Positions 35,488 through 44,856 are shown, counted from the first letter of the stretch. The stretch is 64,000 nucleotides of DNA from Chryseobacterium senegalense (GCA_001403755.1 CYUH01000015.1:598589-662588); one strand, 5' to 3'. The notes: generated from the letters alone by a model not told the origin. Translations and numbers: made by a program.

Positions 35488-35889
35488 TTATTCAAAGCAA
35501 CTTGTGTTAACTTCAATATTTCCGTGGAGAATTTTGTGCACAGGGCAAGCCTCGGCAACAGCAAGTAGTCGTTTAAGCTGATCTTCATCCAAAACCGCAC
35601 TGTCATAGCTTATTTTTCGAGTGAAAACCGTATTGTTACTTTGCGGATAATTTTCAAGTTCAACTTTTACATTAATTTTCGGCACTTCCCATCCTTTTCG
35701 GTCGATATACATTCTCAAAGTCGCAGCCGTACAGCTTGCTAAAGAGGTTGCCAAAATTTCAAGTGGATTGAATCCTTTGTTTTGGCCACCTTTTTCCAAG
35801 GGTTCATCGGTGATGATTTTGTTTTCGCCTGCAGTAACTTCTGTATAATACCTTTCGTTTCCTAAAATTGCTTTAACTGTAACACTCAT
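35488..35889 (-). CDS. OsmC-family peroxidase-like protein
   Basis: The 133-aa protein has the OsmC fold with the two redox cysteines in ATSLASCTAATLRMY (about residue 53) and AEACPVHKIL (about residue 115). OsmC/Ohr proteins reduce organic hydroperoxides with thiols. It is the short YhfA-type of the family, 47 bp upstream of the GNAT-like gene and in line with the pirin and LLM genes. Confidence 0.88.
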   Translation of the reverse strand: MSVTVKAILGNERYYTEVTAGENKIITDEPLEKGGQNKGFNPLEILATSLASCTAATLRMYIDRKGWEVPKINVKVELENYPQSNNTVFTRKISYDSAVLDEDQLKRLLAVAEACPVHKILHGNIEVNTSCFE

Positions 35890-35996
35890 AGTTATTTTTT
35901 TTAATTAAATATTTCAGTTAGTCTGATTATTGTAAATCCGAAACCTTTTAGAGGGAAATTTTCCTTAGTTTTAAATAAAAGCTTGCGACATTTCCA

Positions 35997-36905
35997 TTAT
36001 TTCGAAAGTTTTCCGTTCAAAATCGCTTTTGGGAGAGGCACATATTCTTCTTCGTCACCCGGAACGAGTGGAAATGCTTCGTGGTTTTGCTCATGCCAGT
36101 TGATTTTGGCTTTCTCGATAATTTCTTTATCAGAATTCACGAAATTCCAGAAAATAAAACGTTCCTCGTCGAAAGGATCGCCACCAAAAAGATAGATGGT
36201 CGAATTTTCACTGATTTCAAATTCGCATAAATTCGCATTTTTAGCAACAAGCAATTGTTTTCCGCCGAAAGTATTTCCTTCGATGGTTACATTTCCTTCC
36301 AAAACATACATCGCCACTTCGCCGAATAAATCCTTTCCGATGCTTACCAGCTGAGATTTTTTACTCTTAATTTCAAGAAAAAACAGTTTGGAATGTACCG
36401 GAACCGGGGATCTTTTTCCGAAAAGTTCGCCCGCAATCAGTTTGTACTGCAAATCTCCATCGTTCCAAACCGGAACATCTTCCGCCTCGGTGTGATGAAA
36501 GGTAGGTTCGCTTTGTTCCAGATTTTTCGGTAAACCTACCCAAATTTGAAAACCGTGAAGATTTTTTTCGGAACTTCTAAGATATTCCGGAGTTCTTTCG
36601 GAGTGCACGACTCCTTTTCCGGCGGTCATCCAGTTTACCGCACCTGGTTTTATTTCGATATCACTTCCCAAACTATCTTTGTGCTGAATGGATCCTTCAA
36701 AAAGATAAGTAAGTGTAGAAAGTCCAATGTGCGGATGAGGCGGAACTTCTAAATTCTGATATTCCTTCAACGCTGCAGGTCCCATGTGATCGATGAAAAC
36801 GAAAGGTCCAACAGCGCGTTTTTCTCTGAAAGGAAGCAGCCTTCCGACTAAAAAGTTCCCAATGTCCGCAGCTTTTTCTTCAATGATGAGTCCGATGTTT
36901 GACAT
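35997..36905 (-). CDS. Pirin-family bicupin protein (1)
   Basis: The 302-aa protein has an N-terminal metal-binding cupin, PPHPHIGLSTLTYLFEG (about residues 56-72), with the further ligands in KGVVHSERTPE (about 98-108), and a second, less conserved cupin. Pirins bind iron; some act as quercetin dioxygenases or as redox-dependent regulators. It differs clearly from the second pirin at 38778, so this is not a recent duplication. Confidence 0.88.
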   Translation of the reverse strand: MSNIGLIIEEKAADIGNFLVGRLLPFREKRAVGPFVFIDHMGPAALKEYQNLEVPPHPHIGLSTLTYLFEGSIQHKDSLGSDIEIKPGAVNWMTAGKGVVHSERTPEYLRSSEKNLHGFQIWVGLPKNLEQSEPTFHHTEAEDVPVWNDGDLQYKLIAGELFGKRSPVPVHSKLFFLEIKSKKSQLVSIGKDLFGEVAMYVLEGNVTIEGNTFGGKQLLVAKNANLCEFEISENSTIYLFGGDPFDEERFIFWNFVNSDKEIIEKAKINWHEQNHEAFPLVPGDEEEYVPLPKAILNGKLSK

Positions 36906-36965
36906 GATTAAATTGGGTTTTAATGATATAATAAAGCTCTTAGAATAGACAGGTTCTGCAATATT

Positions 36966-38012
36966 TTAGTGTATTCCTAATCTTCTTTTGACCTCCGGAA
37001 TGACCTGCGTTGCAAACAATTCGATAGATTTCATCGTTGTTTCATGTGGGACAAATCCCATGCTCGCTTGCGCAAAAAATCGGGTGAAGCCGAAAATTTC
37101 ATATTCATAAATAATTTTTTCAACTACTTGTTCTACGCTTCCGACCATCAGTGATCCTTCCGGACTTCTCATGAACTCAAATTGTTCGCGGGACATTGGT
37201 TGCCAACCGCGGCTTTTCCCTACACGATCCATCATTTGGGCGTAATAAGGGAAAAATTCGTCGGCAGTTTTTTCGCCATCTTCTCCTACAAACATATGGT
37301 TATTGATTCCCACTTGTAGATCTTCTGGTTTTACTCCATTTTCTAAAGCGGATTTTTTATAAAGATTAATAAATGGCGCAAACTGACTTGGCATTCCACC
37401 GATAATTGCAAGCATTAGTGGAAGCTGAAGTTTTGCAGCTCGCACAGCCGAAGCCGGAGTTCCGCCCGCTGCAAGCCAAATAGGAAGTTCTCCGTTTAAT
37501 GCTCTTGGATAAACACCTAAATCATGAATTGGCGCACGAAGAGTTCCGGTCCAAGAAACTTTTTCTTCTTTATTAATTTTGAGCAAAAGATCGAGTTTCT
37601 CATCAAAAAGCTCGTTATAATCATTCAAATCAAAACCAAACAAAGGGAACGATTCTATGAAAGAACCCCGTCCAGCCAGGATTTCTGCTCTCCCGCCGGA
37701 AATTGCATCCACCGTCGCAAATTGCTGATAAACCCGAACCGGATCTTCGGAACTTAAAACCGTCACCGCACTCGATAATTTAATATTTTTGGTGATTGCA
37801 GCAGCTGCCGCCAAAACCGTGGTTGGTGACGAAACCGCATAATCTGGGCGGTGATGTTCGCCAATTCCGAAAACATCAATGGCCAGTTCATCGGCCAGTT
37901 TTATTTCTTCTAAAAGATTTTGTATTCTTTGATGCGCATTAAATCCTTTCCCTGGAGCCGTTTCCGGAGCCATATCCGCAAAGGTCATCAAGCCAAATTC
38001 GATCTTTTTCAT
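36966..38012 (-). CDS. LLM-class (luciferase-like) flavin-dependent oxidoreductase
   Basis: The 348-aa protein has the luciferase-like barrel with motifs IDVFGIGEHHRPDYAVSSP split at about residues 45-63, a GGRAEILAGRGS segment (about 104-115) and the LPIWLAAGGTPASAVRAA region. Such enzymes use FMN for monooxygenation or detoxifying reactions; the substrate is unknown. The upstream NAD(P)-binding protein gene is 14 bp away, so they are probably co-transcribed. Confidence 0.88.
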   Translation of the reverse strand: MKKIEFGLMTFADMAPETAPGKGFNAHQRIQNLLEEIKLADELAIDVFGIGEHHRPDYAVSSPTTVLAAAAAITKNIKLSSAVTVLSSEDPVRVYQQFATVDAISGGRAEILAGRGSFIESFPLFGFDLNDYNELFDEKLDLLLKINKEEKVSWTGTLRAPIHDLGVYPRALNGELPIWLAAGGTPASAVRAAKLQLPLMLAIIGGMPSQFAPFINLYKKSALENGVKPEDLQVGINNHMFVGEDGEKTADEFFPYYAQMMDRVGKSRGWQPMSREQFEFMRSPEGSLMVGSVEQVVEKIIYEYEIFGFTRFFAQASMGFVPHETTMKSIELFATQVIPEVKRRLGIH

Positions 38013-38026
38013 ATTTGCTGTTAAAA

Positions 38027-38683
38027 TTAATAAGCCGCTGTGAAAATTTGATGTTTGAATTTTTTGTTTTCAAGTTCATCAACAACCGCTACTGCCAAAT
38101 CCTGAACGGAATGTCTGGAACGTCCCTCTTCATCAAAAATAGGTGAGTCGGTTGCTACTCTGTATTTTCCGGTTTTTACTTGGTCTTCGCTGAACATGCT
38201 CATTTCAATGGCGGGGCTGAAAAATTCCCAATCGAGATTTTCGTTTTTGGAAAGGTTTTCAACAAAATAATTCTTCACCGCACTTGCGGCGGGATAAATT
38301 TCTTTCGGGAAATTCGGTCCGTCAACCAGGTGATTTCCATCAATTTTTAAAGTTCCTGCACCTCCTATAACGATTAATCTTTTCACTCCTGAATTTTCAA
38401 CTGCATTTTGAATGGAAGCTGCACCTTTTTGATATTCCTCGTGAATGTTGGAATTCGTCCATCCTGGGTTGTAAGCGCTTATTACCGCATCGCTGCCTTT
38501 CAAAGCTTCAGCCAACTCAGCTTCACTAAAAACATCAACGTTTTTTTTCTCTAGATTTTCGTTTTCGATAGTGATTTTATCTGTATTTCTTGCGATTGCA
38601 GTTACGTGAAAATTTCTTTCCAAAAGTTCATTAAGAATGGCATTTCCTACAAAACCTGTAGCGCCGATCAGTGATATTTTCAT
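38027..38683 (-). CDS. NAD(P)H-binding Rossmann protein (NmrA/YwnB-like)
   Basis: The 218-aa protein has the dinucleotide-binding motif LIGATGFVGNAIL (residues 4-16), VISAYNPGW and VIGGAGTL segments, and an EFFSPAIEM stretch, typical of atypical short-chain dehydrogenases of the NmrA/YwnB type. It may supply reduced cofactor or act on the same compound as the LLM enzyme 14 bp downstream. Confidence 0.85.
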   Translation of the reverse strand: MKISLIGATGFVGNAILNELLERNFHVTAIARNTDKITIENENLEKKNVDVFSEAELAEALKGSDAVISAYNPGWTNSNIHEEYQKGAASIQNAVENSGVKRLIVIGGAGTLKIDGNHLVDGPNFPKEIYPAASAVKNYFVENLSKNENLDWEFFSPAIEMSMFSEDQVKTGKYRVATDSPIFDEEGRSRHSVQDLAVAVVDELENKKFKHQIFTAAY

Positions 38684-38777
38684 TTCTATATAATTTAAAA
38701 TTTAAAGTTTTTTTTATTAATTAAAGGTAGAGGAAAAATAACAACTCAAATAGTTCGCGGTTATTTTTAACAAAACT

Positions 38778-39653
38778 TTAATCTTCCAGATAGCCAAACT
38801 TGCCAGTATTGAAATCATCAAAAGCTTGAATGATCTTTTCGCGGGAATTCATTACGAAAGGACCGTGAGGAAAAATTGGTTCGTTCAACGGTTCACCGCT
38901 GATGATTAAAACGATAGCGTTTTCCGATGCCTCGATGGTGAAATCTTCGCCTTGATTTTCGAACAAAACGAAGTGATCAGTAGGAACTTTTTCTTTACAA
39001 TTAACCAAAATATTTCCTTCAATCACCAAAGCTGCGGTATTGAAATGGGGAGGAAAACTAAAATTTGCTTTTCCATGTTCTTTCAATTTTGCATTCATCA
39101 AATGTACGGGACTGAAAGTGGAAGCCGGACCTTTTTGACTGTTGTATTCTCCCGCAATTACTTCAATAAAACCATTTTCTCCCAAATCGACCTTGGTCAT
39201 CTCAGAATTTTTAATGGCTTGATATTTTGGAGCGCTCATTTTATCTTTCGCAGGCAAATTCACCCACAATTGCACCATTTGGAAAATTCCGCCTTCTTTT
39301 GCCCATTCTGTTTCGTGAAATTCTTTGTGAAGAACTCCGGAAGCAGCGGTCATCCATTGCACATCACCTTCACCGATGATTCCTCCGCCACCTGCACTGT
39401 CACCATGTTCAACACGGCCTTTGTAAGCGATGGTTACAGTTTCGAAACCGCGGTGTGGATGTACACCAACTCCGCGCGGCGTGTCTGTTCCGGAGAAGTG
39501 AAATTTCGAATTATAATCCAACATAAGAAAAGGATCCATTCTTTTCATGTCCAAATGATATCCGCTGGGAATAAAATTATGTACCCTGAAACCATCACCA
39601 ACAAAATGTGGAGGTTTTGGAGCGGCGATTAATTCTATATTTTTTGTTGCCAT
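38778..39653 (-). CDS. Pirin-family bicupin protein (2)
   Basis: The 291-aa protein has the classical pirin motif GVGVHPHRGFETVTIAYKG (iron-binding His pair at about residues 65-67), then H-G-D-S, and GVLHKEFHE carrying the remaining His and Glu ligands. Length is normal. A TATTTTTG box lies at 39674-39681 (minus), 20 nt before the ATG. Its promoter may also serve the downstream NAD(P)-binding and LLM genes. Confidence 0.9.
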   Translation of the reverse strand: MATKNIELIAAPKPPHFVGDGFRVHNFIPSGYHLDMKRMDPFLMLDYNSKFHFSGTDTPRGVGVHPHRGFETVTIAYKGRVEHGDSAGGGGIIGEGDVQWMTAASGVLHKEFHETEWAKEGGIFQMVQLWVNLPAKDKMSAPKYQAIKNSEMTKVDLGENGFIEVIAGEYNSQKGPASTFSPVHLMNAKLKEHGKANFSFPPHFNTAALVIEGNILVNCKEKVPTDHFVLFENQGEDFTIEASENAIVLIISGEPLNEPIFPHGPFVMNSREKIIQAFDDFNTGKFGYLED

Positions 39654-39673
39654 TGTGCTATTTATTGATGATA

Positions 39674-39681
39674 CAAAAATA
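39674..39681 (-). promoter_or_regulatory. Promoter -7 box of the second pirin gene
   Basis: The minus strand reads TATTTTTG, 20 nt before the ATG at 39653. Confidence 0.5.
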
Positions 39682-39752
39682 CTTCATCACAAAGGCAAAA
39701 ACATTGATGTAGGATAAGAACGAATCTCGTTGTAAATCAGAAAAAACTTTGA

Positions 39753-41144
39753 TTATTCCGATTTCATGTTTTCGCCATCTTTTACATGAAGGCGTCGGAA
39801 AACAAAACCTGAGAGAATCGTGAGAATTCCTACCACAAAAAAGGTGTAACGAAAGGCAAGGTGGGGATTTTCCAACTTTGCTTCGAAGGATTTTAAAATA
39901 ATCAGCCCAAATGCGATTCCGAAACCAATGGCCAATTGCTGGTTTACCGCAAGCAATGAGTTTCCACTGCTCGTATGATCGTTTCGCAAATCGGCGATAG
40001 AAATAGTATTCATCGAAGTGAACTGAATGGAATTGAAAAATCCGAGCACTGCAATAATTGGAATAAACCACAAAATGGAAGTATGAATTCCCGGAATTCC
40101 GAGGCAACAAATGAGTGCACCGATGATAAAGGTATTGGTCATCAGTGTTTTTCGGTAGCCAAATTTATTTAAAATAGAAATCACGAAAGATTTCCCGAAC
40201 ATCGCAGTTAAAGCCATCGGGGCGACAATCCAACCCGAAACCACCGCACTTTCCTGGTAAGCAATTTGAATCACTAAAGGTAACAGCAAAGGAATTGAGC
40301 TGATTCCCAATCGTGTAGCAAGATTTCCTACAATGCCTACTCGAAAGGTTCTAACCTGAAAAAGGTTTAAAGGAAAAATCGGATTTTTGGTTTTTCCTGC
40401 GTGTTTGTAATAGTAATAAATCATCAGAAATCCCAAAATGAAAATCAGCAAAACGGGCGTGGTATGTGTGGTATTTCCAAATAATTCTAATGAAATTGAA
40501 AGCAATAATGACGCTGAAGCAAAGATGATAAACCCTTTTAAATCAAATTCTGAAGAAGCAGATTGGTAATTCGGCATAAACTTTAGTCCTAAAATAATTC
40601 CAAGCAAACCAATAGGAAGATTGATGAGAAAAATCCAATGCCACGAAAGATAATCGACCATATAACCACCGACTAATGGACCTAAAACCGGACCGATTAA
40701 TGCAGGGATAATTGCAAAATTCATCGCTTTTAGCAATTCGTTTTTTGGATAAGTTTTAATGAGTGCCAATTTCCCGACCGGAGTCATCAAACTTCCGCCA
40801 ATGCCTTGTATCACTCTGGAAATCACCAAATGCATCAGGTTTTGAGATAATGCACAAAACAAAGATCCTATACTGAAAATAATTAAAGCGAAAATGAAAA
40901 TCTTCTTGGTTCCGAATTTATCCGCCAAAAAACCGCTTACCGGCATGAATAAAGCCAAAGTCAACACATAACTGATGATTGCATTTTGCATATTCAGTGG
41001 CGATTCATTTAAATCTTTTGCGATCGAAGGCAACGATGTGTTGAGAATAGTAGAATCGAGCATCTGCATGAAAATTGCCGTCGCCAAAATAAGCGGAAGA
41101 AATTTTTTCACAGAAGGATTTGGTGTGTTGATGGTTTCAGGCAT
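39753..41144 (-). CDS. MFS drug-efflux transporter, DHA2/EmrB family
   Basis: The 463-aa protein has about 14 transmembrane segments. DHA2 motifs include MQMLDSTILNTSLPSIA (about residues 21-37), PVSGFLADKFGTKKIF (motif A) and SRVIQGIGGSLMTPVG (about 106-121, motif B plus proline-rich helix), followed by LGPLVGG. Such pumps export hydrophobic toxicants using the proton gradient. It is the upstream end of the stress block. A TATTTTTG box ends 4 nt before the ATG. Confidence 0.92.
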   Translation of the reverse strand: MPETINTPNPSVKKFLPLILATAIFMQMLDSTILNTSLPSIAKDLNESPLNMQNAIISYVLTLALFMPVSGFLADKFGTKKIFIFALIIFSIGSLFCALSQNLMHLVISRVIQGIGGSLMTPVGKLALIKTYPKNELLKAMNFAIIPALIGPVLGPLVGGYMVDYLSWHWIFLINLPIGLLGIILGLKFMPNYQSASSEFDLKGFIIFASASLLLSISLELFGNTTHTTPVLLIFILGFLMIYYYYKHAGKTKNPIFPLNLFQVRTFRVGIVGNLATRLGISSIPLLLPLVIQIAYQESAVVSGWIVAPMALTAMFGKSFVISILNKFGYRKTLMTNTFIIGALICCLGIPGIHTSILWFIPIIAVLGFFNSIQFTSMNTISIADLRNDHTSSGNSLLAVNQQLAIGFGIAFGLIILKSFEAKLENPHLAFRYTFFVVGILTILSGFVFRRLHVKDGENMKSE

Positions 41145-41148
41145 TAAA

Positions 41149-41156
41149 CAAAAATA
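41149..41156 (-). promoter_or_regulatory. Promoter -7 box of the MFS gene, adjacent to the start codon
   Basis: The minus strand reads TATTTTTG, with only 4 nt between it and the ATG at 41144, so a leaderless mRNA is predicted. It also sits beside the terminator shared with asnB. Confidence 0.6.
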
Positions 41157-41159
41157 GAA

Positions 41160-41187
41160 AAAATCCCGTGATAACTCGCGGGATTTT
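41160..41187 (-). terminator. Terminator of asnB
   Basis: AAAATCCCG pairs with CGGGATTTT across a 10-nt loop. On the minus strand it follows the asnB stop and is trailed by T residues overlapping the MFS promoter. Confidence 0.75.
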
Positions 41188-41204
41188 GTAATTGATATTA
41201 TCGA

Positions 41205-42875
41205 TTAGTAGCTGTCTTCGTGAACGGTTTTCACGGCTCTACCACTTGGATCGTTGGCATTTTTGAAAGCTTCATCCCATTCTAAAGCGATAGGAGTGGA
41301 GCACGCAACCGATGGAACCGACGGAACTGTTGCCGCGGCGGTTTCACTTGGGAAATGCTCTTCGAAAATCGTTCTGTAGCGGTATTCTTCTTTGTTTTGT
41401 GGCGTGTTCAGCGGGAATCGGAATTTTGCATTCACCATCATCTCGTCTGTCACTTCTTTTTCGGCAACTTCTTTTAAGGAATCAATCCATGAATAGCCAA
41501 CTCCGTCGGAAAATTGCTCTTTTTGCCTCCAAGCGATAGATTCCGGCAACAAATCTTCAAAAGCTTTTCTTAGCATCCATTTTTCGATTTTTGGTTCGTG
41601 AGCGGTCACCATTTTATCTTTTGGATTTTGGCGCATCGCAACATCCATAAATTCCTTATCCAAGAAAGGTACGCGGCCTTCGATTCCCCAGCTCATCAAT
41701 GCTTTATTGGCACGCAAACAATCATACAAGTGAAGTTTTCCAAGTTTTCTCACGTTTTCTTCATGAAATTCTTTTGCGTTTGGCGCTTTGTGGAAATACA
41801 GATATCCTCCGAATAATTCATCACTGCCTTCGCCGGAAAGCACCATTTTTATTCCCATTGACTTGATGACTCTTGCTAATAAATACATCGGTGTGGAAGC
41901 TCTTACGGTAGTTACATCATAAGTTTCCAAGTGATAGATCACATCGCGAACCGCATCCAAACCTTCCTGAACAGTAAAATGAACTTCGTGGTGAATAGAG
42001 CCGATGTGATCTGCAGCTTTTTGTGCAGCAGCCAAATCTGGGCTTCCTTCCAGACCTACCGCAAAACTGTGTAAACGCGGATACCAGGCTTCCTGAGTAT
42101 CGCCACTTTCGATACGGTTTCGCGAATATTTTGCAGTTACCGCAGAAATAATCGAAGAATCCAGTCCTCCGGAGAGCAAAACACCGTAAGGAACGTCACT
42201 CATCAACTGTCTGTGAACAGCTTCTTCCAAAGCTTTTCTAAGTTCAGCTAAATCAGTCTTATTGTCTTTTACGTTCTCGAAATCCTCCCAATCTCTCTTG
42301 TACCATTGTTGCAGTTGGTAACCTTCCGGGCTGTAAAGAAAATGGCCAGGTAAAAAAGTTTCGATGGTTTTGCAAACACCTTCCAAAGCTTTAAGTTCAG
42401 AAGCTACATAATAATTTCCGTGTTGGTCCCAACCTTGATAAAGCGGGCAAATTCCCATGTGATCGCGGGCAACAAAATATACATTGTTTTCGGTATCGTA
42501 TAAGGAGAAAGCAAAAATTCCGTTCAGTTTATCCACGAAGTCTTTGCCGTATTTTTTAAATAAAGGAATAATTACTTCGCAATCGGATTCGGTTTGAAAT
42601 TCGTAGTCCGGAAACTCTTTTCTAAGTTCGCGGTGGTTGTAGATTTCACCATTTACGGCAAGAACGATTTTTTTATCATTAGAAAATAATGGCTGTTTCC
42701 CAGAAGTTGGGTCTACAATAGCCAATCTTTCGTGGGAGAAAATTACTTTTTCGTCCTGAAAAATTCCGCTCCAATCTGGTCCGCGGTGACGAATTTTTTT
42801 AGACATTTCTAAAACCTGAGGTCTTAGAGTTTCGGTTTTTTGTTTAGCATCAAACAAGCATACAATTCCGCACAT
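41205..42875 (-). CDS. asnB: Asparagine synthase B (glutamine-hydrolysing)
   Basis: AsnB makes asparagine from aspartate, ATP and glutamine. The 556-aa protein starts MCGIVCLFDAKQ, placing the catalytic Cys at residue 2. It continues with RHRGPDWSGIF, VNGEIYNHRELR and ESDCEVIIPLF, and then the synthetase domain with SGGLDSSIISA (PPi loop, about residue 231) and GEGSDELFGGY. I reject the upstream in-frame ATG (42926) because the amidotransferase needs Cys2. A matched -33/-7 promoter lies at 42924-42952. Confidence 0.96.
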   Translation of the reverse strand: MCGIVCLFDAKQKTETLRPQVLEMSKKIRHRGPDWSGIFQDEKVIFSHERLAIVDPTSGKQPLFSNDKKIVLAVNGEIYNHRELRKEFPDYEFQTESDCEVIIPLFKKYGKDFVDKLNGIFAFSLYDTENNVYFVARDHMGICPLYQGWDQHGNYYVASELKALEGVCKTIETFLPGHFLYSPEGYQLQQWYKRDWEDFENVKDNKTDLAELRKALEEAVHRQLMSDVPYGVLLSGGLDSSIISAVTAKYSRNRIESGDTQEAWYPRLHSFAVGLEGSPDLAAAQKAADHIGSIHHEVHFTVQEGLDAVRDVIYHLETYDVTTVRASTPMYLLARVIKSMGIKMVLSGEGSDELFGGYLYFHKAPNAKEFHEENVRKLGKLHLYDCLRANKALMSWGIEGRVPFLDKEFMDVAMRQNPKDKMVTAHEPKIEKWMLRKAFEDLLPESIAWRQKEQFSDGVGYSWIDSLKEVAEKEVTDEMMVNAKFRFPLNTPQNKEEYRYRTIFEEHFPSETAAATVPSVPSVACSTPIALEWDEAFKNANDPSGRAVKTVHEDSY

Positions 42876-42923
42876 AGATTTATAATTATAAGTAATTGTT
42901 AATAATTGATTAATTTTGTTCTG

Positions 42924-42952
42924 CAAACATAAAGTAAATGTTTATAAAACAA
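42924..42952 (-). promoter_or_regulatory. Promoter of asnB
   Basis: On the minus strand TTG (42952-42950) is followed after 18 bp by TATGTTTG (42931-42924), a full consensus promoter giving a leader of about 45 nt. Confidence 0.7.
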
Positions 42953-43058
42953 AATAATATTAAGCAAAATAAGAATATTTTACTAAAATTAGTTTTTAAA
43001 GCGGAAAAAATTAAGTTGAAAGGAGAAATTTAGAGAATCTGGTGGAAAAAATTCAAAA

Positions 43059-43082
43059 AAAAGCAGACAAATGCCTGCTTTT
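43059..43082 (-). terminator. Terminator of the rsmB-like gene
   Basis: AAAAGCAG pairs with CTGCTTTT around an 8-nt loop, followed by T residues on the minus strand. Confidence 0.7.
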
Positions 43083-43103
43083 GGTTTCGTTAATCACTTT
43101 TAT

Positions 43104-44309
43104 TTAATCATTCCGCTGAATCAGCGCCATATAGAAACCATCGAAACCATCGCTCGGCATTATTTTTTCTTCTTTTATTAAAGAAAATCCATCGTTGTTT
43201 TTAAGGAAAGTTTCCACCTGTTCGTTGTTTTCACTTGGTAAAATGGAACACGTTGCGTAAATCATTTTACCGCCTTTTTTCAAAATTTTAGAATAATCTT
43301 GCAGGATTTGCTGTTGCTCTTTTTTAATTCTGTCGATAAAATCCTGGTCAATTTTCCATTTGGAATCTGGGTTTCTTTTTAAAACGCCCAATCCCGAGCA
43401 CGGTGCGTCGATCAGCAGTCTGTCGGCTTTTTCATGAAGTCTTTTGATCACTTTGTTGTCTTCAATAAAACGGGTCTCAATATTGTGAGCTCCTGCTCTT
43501 TTTGCACGGCGTTTTAATTCTGCCAATTTCCATTCAAAAATATCGAGGGCGATAATTTGACCTTTATTTTTCATTAAAGCGGCCAAATGCAAAGTTTTTC
43601 CACCTGCACCTGCGCAAGCGTCAACAACGCGCATTCCTTCCTTCACGTCCAGAAGTTCCCCGATTTTTTGTGAGGAAGCATCTTGCACTTCAAACAATCC
43701 GTCTTTAAAAGCAGAAGTCAGGAAAACGTTTTTCTTTTCCTCTAGTTGAACAGCGTCTGGATAATTTCTAATTTGAAAACTTTCCACATTTTCATCCTTT
43801 AAATCAGAAACCAGTTCTTTTGCAGTGGTTTTTAAAGTATTTGCACGAAGAATCGTTGGCGCTTGTTCGTTCAACGCGTCCATTTCTTTTTCCCAATTTT
43901 TGCCGAGTTCTTTCTCCAACGTTTCAGCCAACCAATCGGGAATAGAGTATTCTATCGCTTTTGTGGGAACGGTGTTTTTTTTGAGTTTGGTTAAAACATC
44001 TGCAATTTTAATCCCATCGAATTCCTCAAATTTCTTGTAATGGGTTTTACTCCAAAGGCAATAGGTGAGAATCATTTTATAGATGTTGCCTGGTTTTGCG
44101 CCTTCTCCCATGTAATATTCGAGGCGTTTTTTCCAACGGATGATGTCATAGAAAATCTGTGAAACCACTTTTCGGTCTTCGCTGCCCCATTTTCTGTTGG
44201 CTTTCAAAAGTCGTTCTATGACCTTGTCGGCGTATTTTCTGTCTTCAAAAAAAGTTTCTTGCAAAGCATCGTGAATTCCGATGAGGAGGTTTCTGTGTAT
44301 AAGTTCCAT
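43104..44309 (-). CDS. RsmB/NOP2-family RNA m5C methyltransferase
   Basis: The 401-aa protein methylates C5 of a cytidine in rRNA using S-adenosylmethionine. It has the N-terminal RNA-binding region (about 1-150), SAM motif VVDACAGAGGKTLHLAAL (about 228-245), the catalytic DAPCSGLGVLKRNPD and the second conserved cysteine in YATCSILPSENNEQ. Both catalytic cysteines are intact. It is closest to RsmB in layout, but the target base is not established. A TATTTTTG box lies at 44358-44365 (minus). Confidence 0.88.
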   Translation of the reverse strand: MELIHRNLLIGIHDALQETFFEDRKYADKVIERLLKANRKWGSEDRKVVSQIFYDIIRWKKRLEYYMGEGAKPGNIYKMILTYCLWSKTHYKKFEEFDGIKIADVLTKLKKNTVPTKAIEYSIPDWLAETLEKELGKNWEKEMDALNEQAPTILRANTLKTTAKELVSDLKDENVESFQIRNYPDAVQLEEKKNVFLTSAFKDGLFEVQDASSQKIGELLDVKEGMRVVDACAGAGGKTLHLAALMKNKGQIIALDIFEWKLAELKRRAKRAGAHNIETRFIEDNKVIKRLHEKADRLLIDAPCSGLGVLKRNPDSKWKIDQDFIDRIKKEQQQILQDYSKILKKGGKMIYATCSILPSENNEQVETFLKNNDGFSLIKEEKIMPSDGFDGFYMALIQRND

Positions 44310-44357
44310 TGGGAGATTTTAATAATTGAATTTTAGTTTTTTATCCTAAAATTTTTG

Positions 44358-44365
44358 CAAAAATA
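44358..44365 (-). promoter_or_regulatory. Promoter -7 box of the rsmB-like gene
   Basis: The minus strand reads TATTTTTG, 48 nt before the ATG at 44309. Confidence 0.5.
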
Positions 44366-44427
44366 CGGAATTTATATTTTAAAATTTTAAAGGTCTTGTA
44401 TCTATAAATATTCAGGAAAATGAGTAT

Positions 44428-44458
44428 TTGACGGGAATGATAAAAAATATTACTTTTG
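44428..44458 (+). promoter_or_regulatory. Promoter of the PhnA-like gene
   Basis: TTG (44428-44430), 20 bp spacer, TACTTTTG (44451-44458): full consensus. It rules out the in-frame ATG at 44460 (inside the initiation region) and supports ATG 44478. Confidence 0.75.
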
Positions 44459-44477
44459 CATGATAAAAATAGAAGAA

Positions 44478-44810
44478 ATGAGCGATACTATTATCTGCCC
44501 GAAATGCCAATCCGAATTTACCTATGAACAGGATAATTTGATGGTTTGTTCCCAATGTTTTCACGAGTGGGATCCTAAAGAAACATCAAATGATGATAAA
44601 ATTGTAGATATCAACGGAAATGAGCTACAGAATGGCGATTCGGTGATCGTGATGAAAGATTTGCCGGTGAAAGGTGCGCCAAAACCAGTAAAAGCCGGAA
44701 CGAAAGTCAAAAATATCCGTTTGAGACCAGATTCCGATCATAATATCGATTGTAAAATTGATGGTTTTGGAGCAATGGCTTTGAAATCTGAATTTGTAAA
44801 GAAAGCTTAA
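44478..44810 (+). CDS. PhnA/YjdM-like zinc-ribbon protein
   Basis: The 110-aa protein has an N-terminal zinc ribbon (ICPKCQSEFTYE, then MVCSQCFHEW; four cysteines within residues 6-28) and the C-terminal PhnA domain (DINGNELQNGDSVIVMKDL and VKNIRL). Despite the historical name alkylphosphonate utilisation protein, the family's function is unsettled and no phosphonate genes are nearby. The start is set by the upstream promoter. Confidence 0.85.
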   Translation: MSDTIICPKCQSEFTYEQDNLMVCSQCFHEWDPKETSNDDKIVDINGNELQNGDSVIVMKDLPVKGAPKPVKAGTKVKNIRLRPDSDHNIDCKIDGFGAMALKSEFVKKA

Positions 44811-44830
44811 AAAATTTTCAAATAACAATA

Positions 44831-44856
44831 AAAAAACACGTCTCGGCGTGTTTTTT
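44831..44856 (+). terminator. Terminator of the PhnA-like gene
   Basis: AAAAAACACG pairs with CGTGTTTTTT around a 6-nt loop; a T run follows. Confidence 0.85.

Noticed and set aside
35997-39653. Two pirin genes as a recent tandem duplication
   Set aside because: Their metal-site motifs and flanking sequence differ too much; they represent separate pirin branches.
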